From Oscillospiraceae bacterium (lineage in GTDB: Bacteria; Bacillota; Clostridia; Oscillospirales; CAG-272): 34,752 nt of DNA. The DNA is taken from the NCBI GenBank assembly GCA_015063695.1, contig SVTQ01000025.1:1-34752 (forward strand). Reading direction: 5' to 3'. Positions within the stretch are counted from its first letter, which is position 1; each line of letters opens with the position of its first letter. Shown here piece by piece: positions 34,596-34,752 of the stretch. The notes beneath the pieces were generated by a model that saw only the letters and a list, made by a program, of their open reading frames with translations, was not told the origin of the DNA and made no database searches. Both the position numbers and the translations under genes were made by a program.

Positions 34596-34627
34596 CCAAA
34601 AAACTCCGCAGGAACTTTCTGCGGAGT
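34596..34627 (-). terminator. Intrinsic terminator for a gene beyond the right edge
   Basis: Minus strand: ACTCCGCAG and CTGCGGAGT (34627-34619 with 34611-34603) form a 9-bp stem followed by TTTTTT. No minus-strand gene ends nearby inside the window, so it probably ends a transcript entering from the right. Confidence 0.7.
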
Positions 34628-34655
34628 CAGAGTGTAGACAAAGTCTACACTCTGA
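34627..34655. repeat. Perfect 13-bp inverted repeat
   Basis: TCAGAGTGTAGAC (34627-34639) and GTCTACACTCTGA (34643-34655) with an AAA loop. It abuts the terminator stem on its left; no T-run follows on either strand. Confidence 0.8.
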
Positions 34656-34681
34656 GTCAGACTGAGAGAAACGCAGGTAGA

Positions 34682-34740
34682 TTTAGAGCTTTTTTCCTCG
34701 TAGGCATAGTTGCCTATGGTAGAGGAAAAAATGCTCTAAA
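34682..34740. repeat. Long interrupted inverted repeat at the window edge
   Basis: TTTAGAGC plus TTTTTTCCTC (34682-34699) pairs with GAGGAAAAAA and GCTCTAAA (34722-34740, one bulged T). The loop holds its own stem, TAGGCA and TGCCTA (34701-34716). It may be a palindromic repeat or part of a structured RNA. Confidence 0.7.
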
Positions 34741-34752
34741 AGCAGATGTGGC

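Larger units (their letters stand above)
34431..34752. other. 322-base intergenic region at the right edge
   Basis: It holds the exporter promoter and leader (34431-34546) and three hairpins (34603-34627, 34627-34655, 34682-34740), described separately. No open frame with a ribosome binding site is seen; the sequence continues beyond the window. Confidence 0.6.

Overview
The window looks like a chromosomal segment from a Gram-positive clostridial anaerobe, most likely a gut or rumen Oscillospiraceae/Ruminococcaceae-type genome. Evidence: strong Shine-Dalgarno sites, sigma-A promoters close to consensus (TTGACA-17-TATAAT), RNase Y, the MEP isoprenoid pathway, TagGH-like polymer export, and dockerin-bearing secreted proteins typical of fibre-degrading Clostridia. 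No rRNA, tRNA, CRISPR array, integrase or transposase was seen.

Left part (1-13.3 kb): mostly housekeeping. A 5'-truncated U32-family (TrhP-like) protein precedes uppP. Beyond a bidirectional terminator, on the minus strand, are a zinc-ribbon protein, a GH4 alpha-galactosidase (melA-like), a stand-alone EF-G-2-type GTPase and rny, with recognisable promoters for all but the zinc-ribbon gene. Plus-strand genes follow: a thioredoxin-like protein (GTG start), dxs and ispE (overlapping, MEP pathway), an orphan PTS EIIC-like membrane protein and tadA.

Middle part (13.3-20.6 kb): two very large secreted proteins in one minus-strand unit behind a TTGACT-17-TATAAT promoter. Both carry a type I dockerin (N-terminal in the first gene, internal in the second) and repeated beta-sandwich modules, and they share a C-terminal region of about 375 residues that I cannot assign to a named family. 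One also has an SGNH/GDSL esterase domain. This is the least explained part of the window: it looks like cell-surface or cellulosome-type polysaccharide-processing machinery.

20.6-27.5 kb: a visibly more AT-rich minus-strand operon for a surface glycan. It starts from an extended -10 promoter and runs ABC-2 permease, ABC ATPase, GT4 glycosyltransferase, a GT4-GT2 fusion, a 63-residue coiled-coil protein and another GT4 enzyme, ending in an intrinsic terminator. The permease and ATPase should export the polymer built by the transferases.

27.5-34.75 kb: a DUF5107/TPR-like protein on the plus strand, then on the minus strand a HAD phosphatase and a heterodimeric ABC exporter whose two ATPase domains show complementary degenerate and canonical sites. 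Intergenic regions here hold a dispersed family of double-hairpin palindromes (three recognisable copies, each downstream of a gene in that gene's direction), a composite palindromic region with two identical 24-bp repeats, and a three-hairpin region at the right edge.
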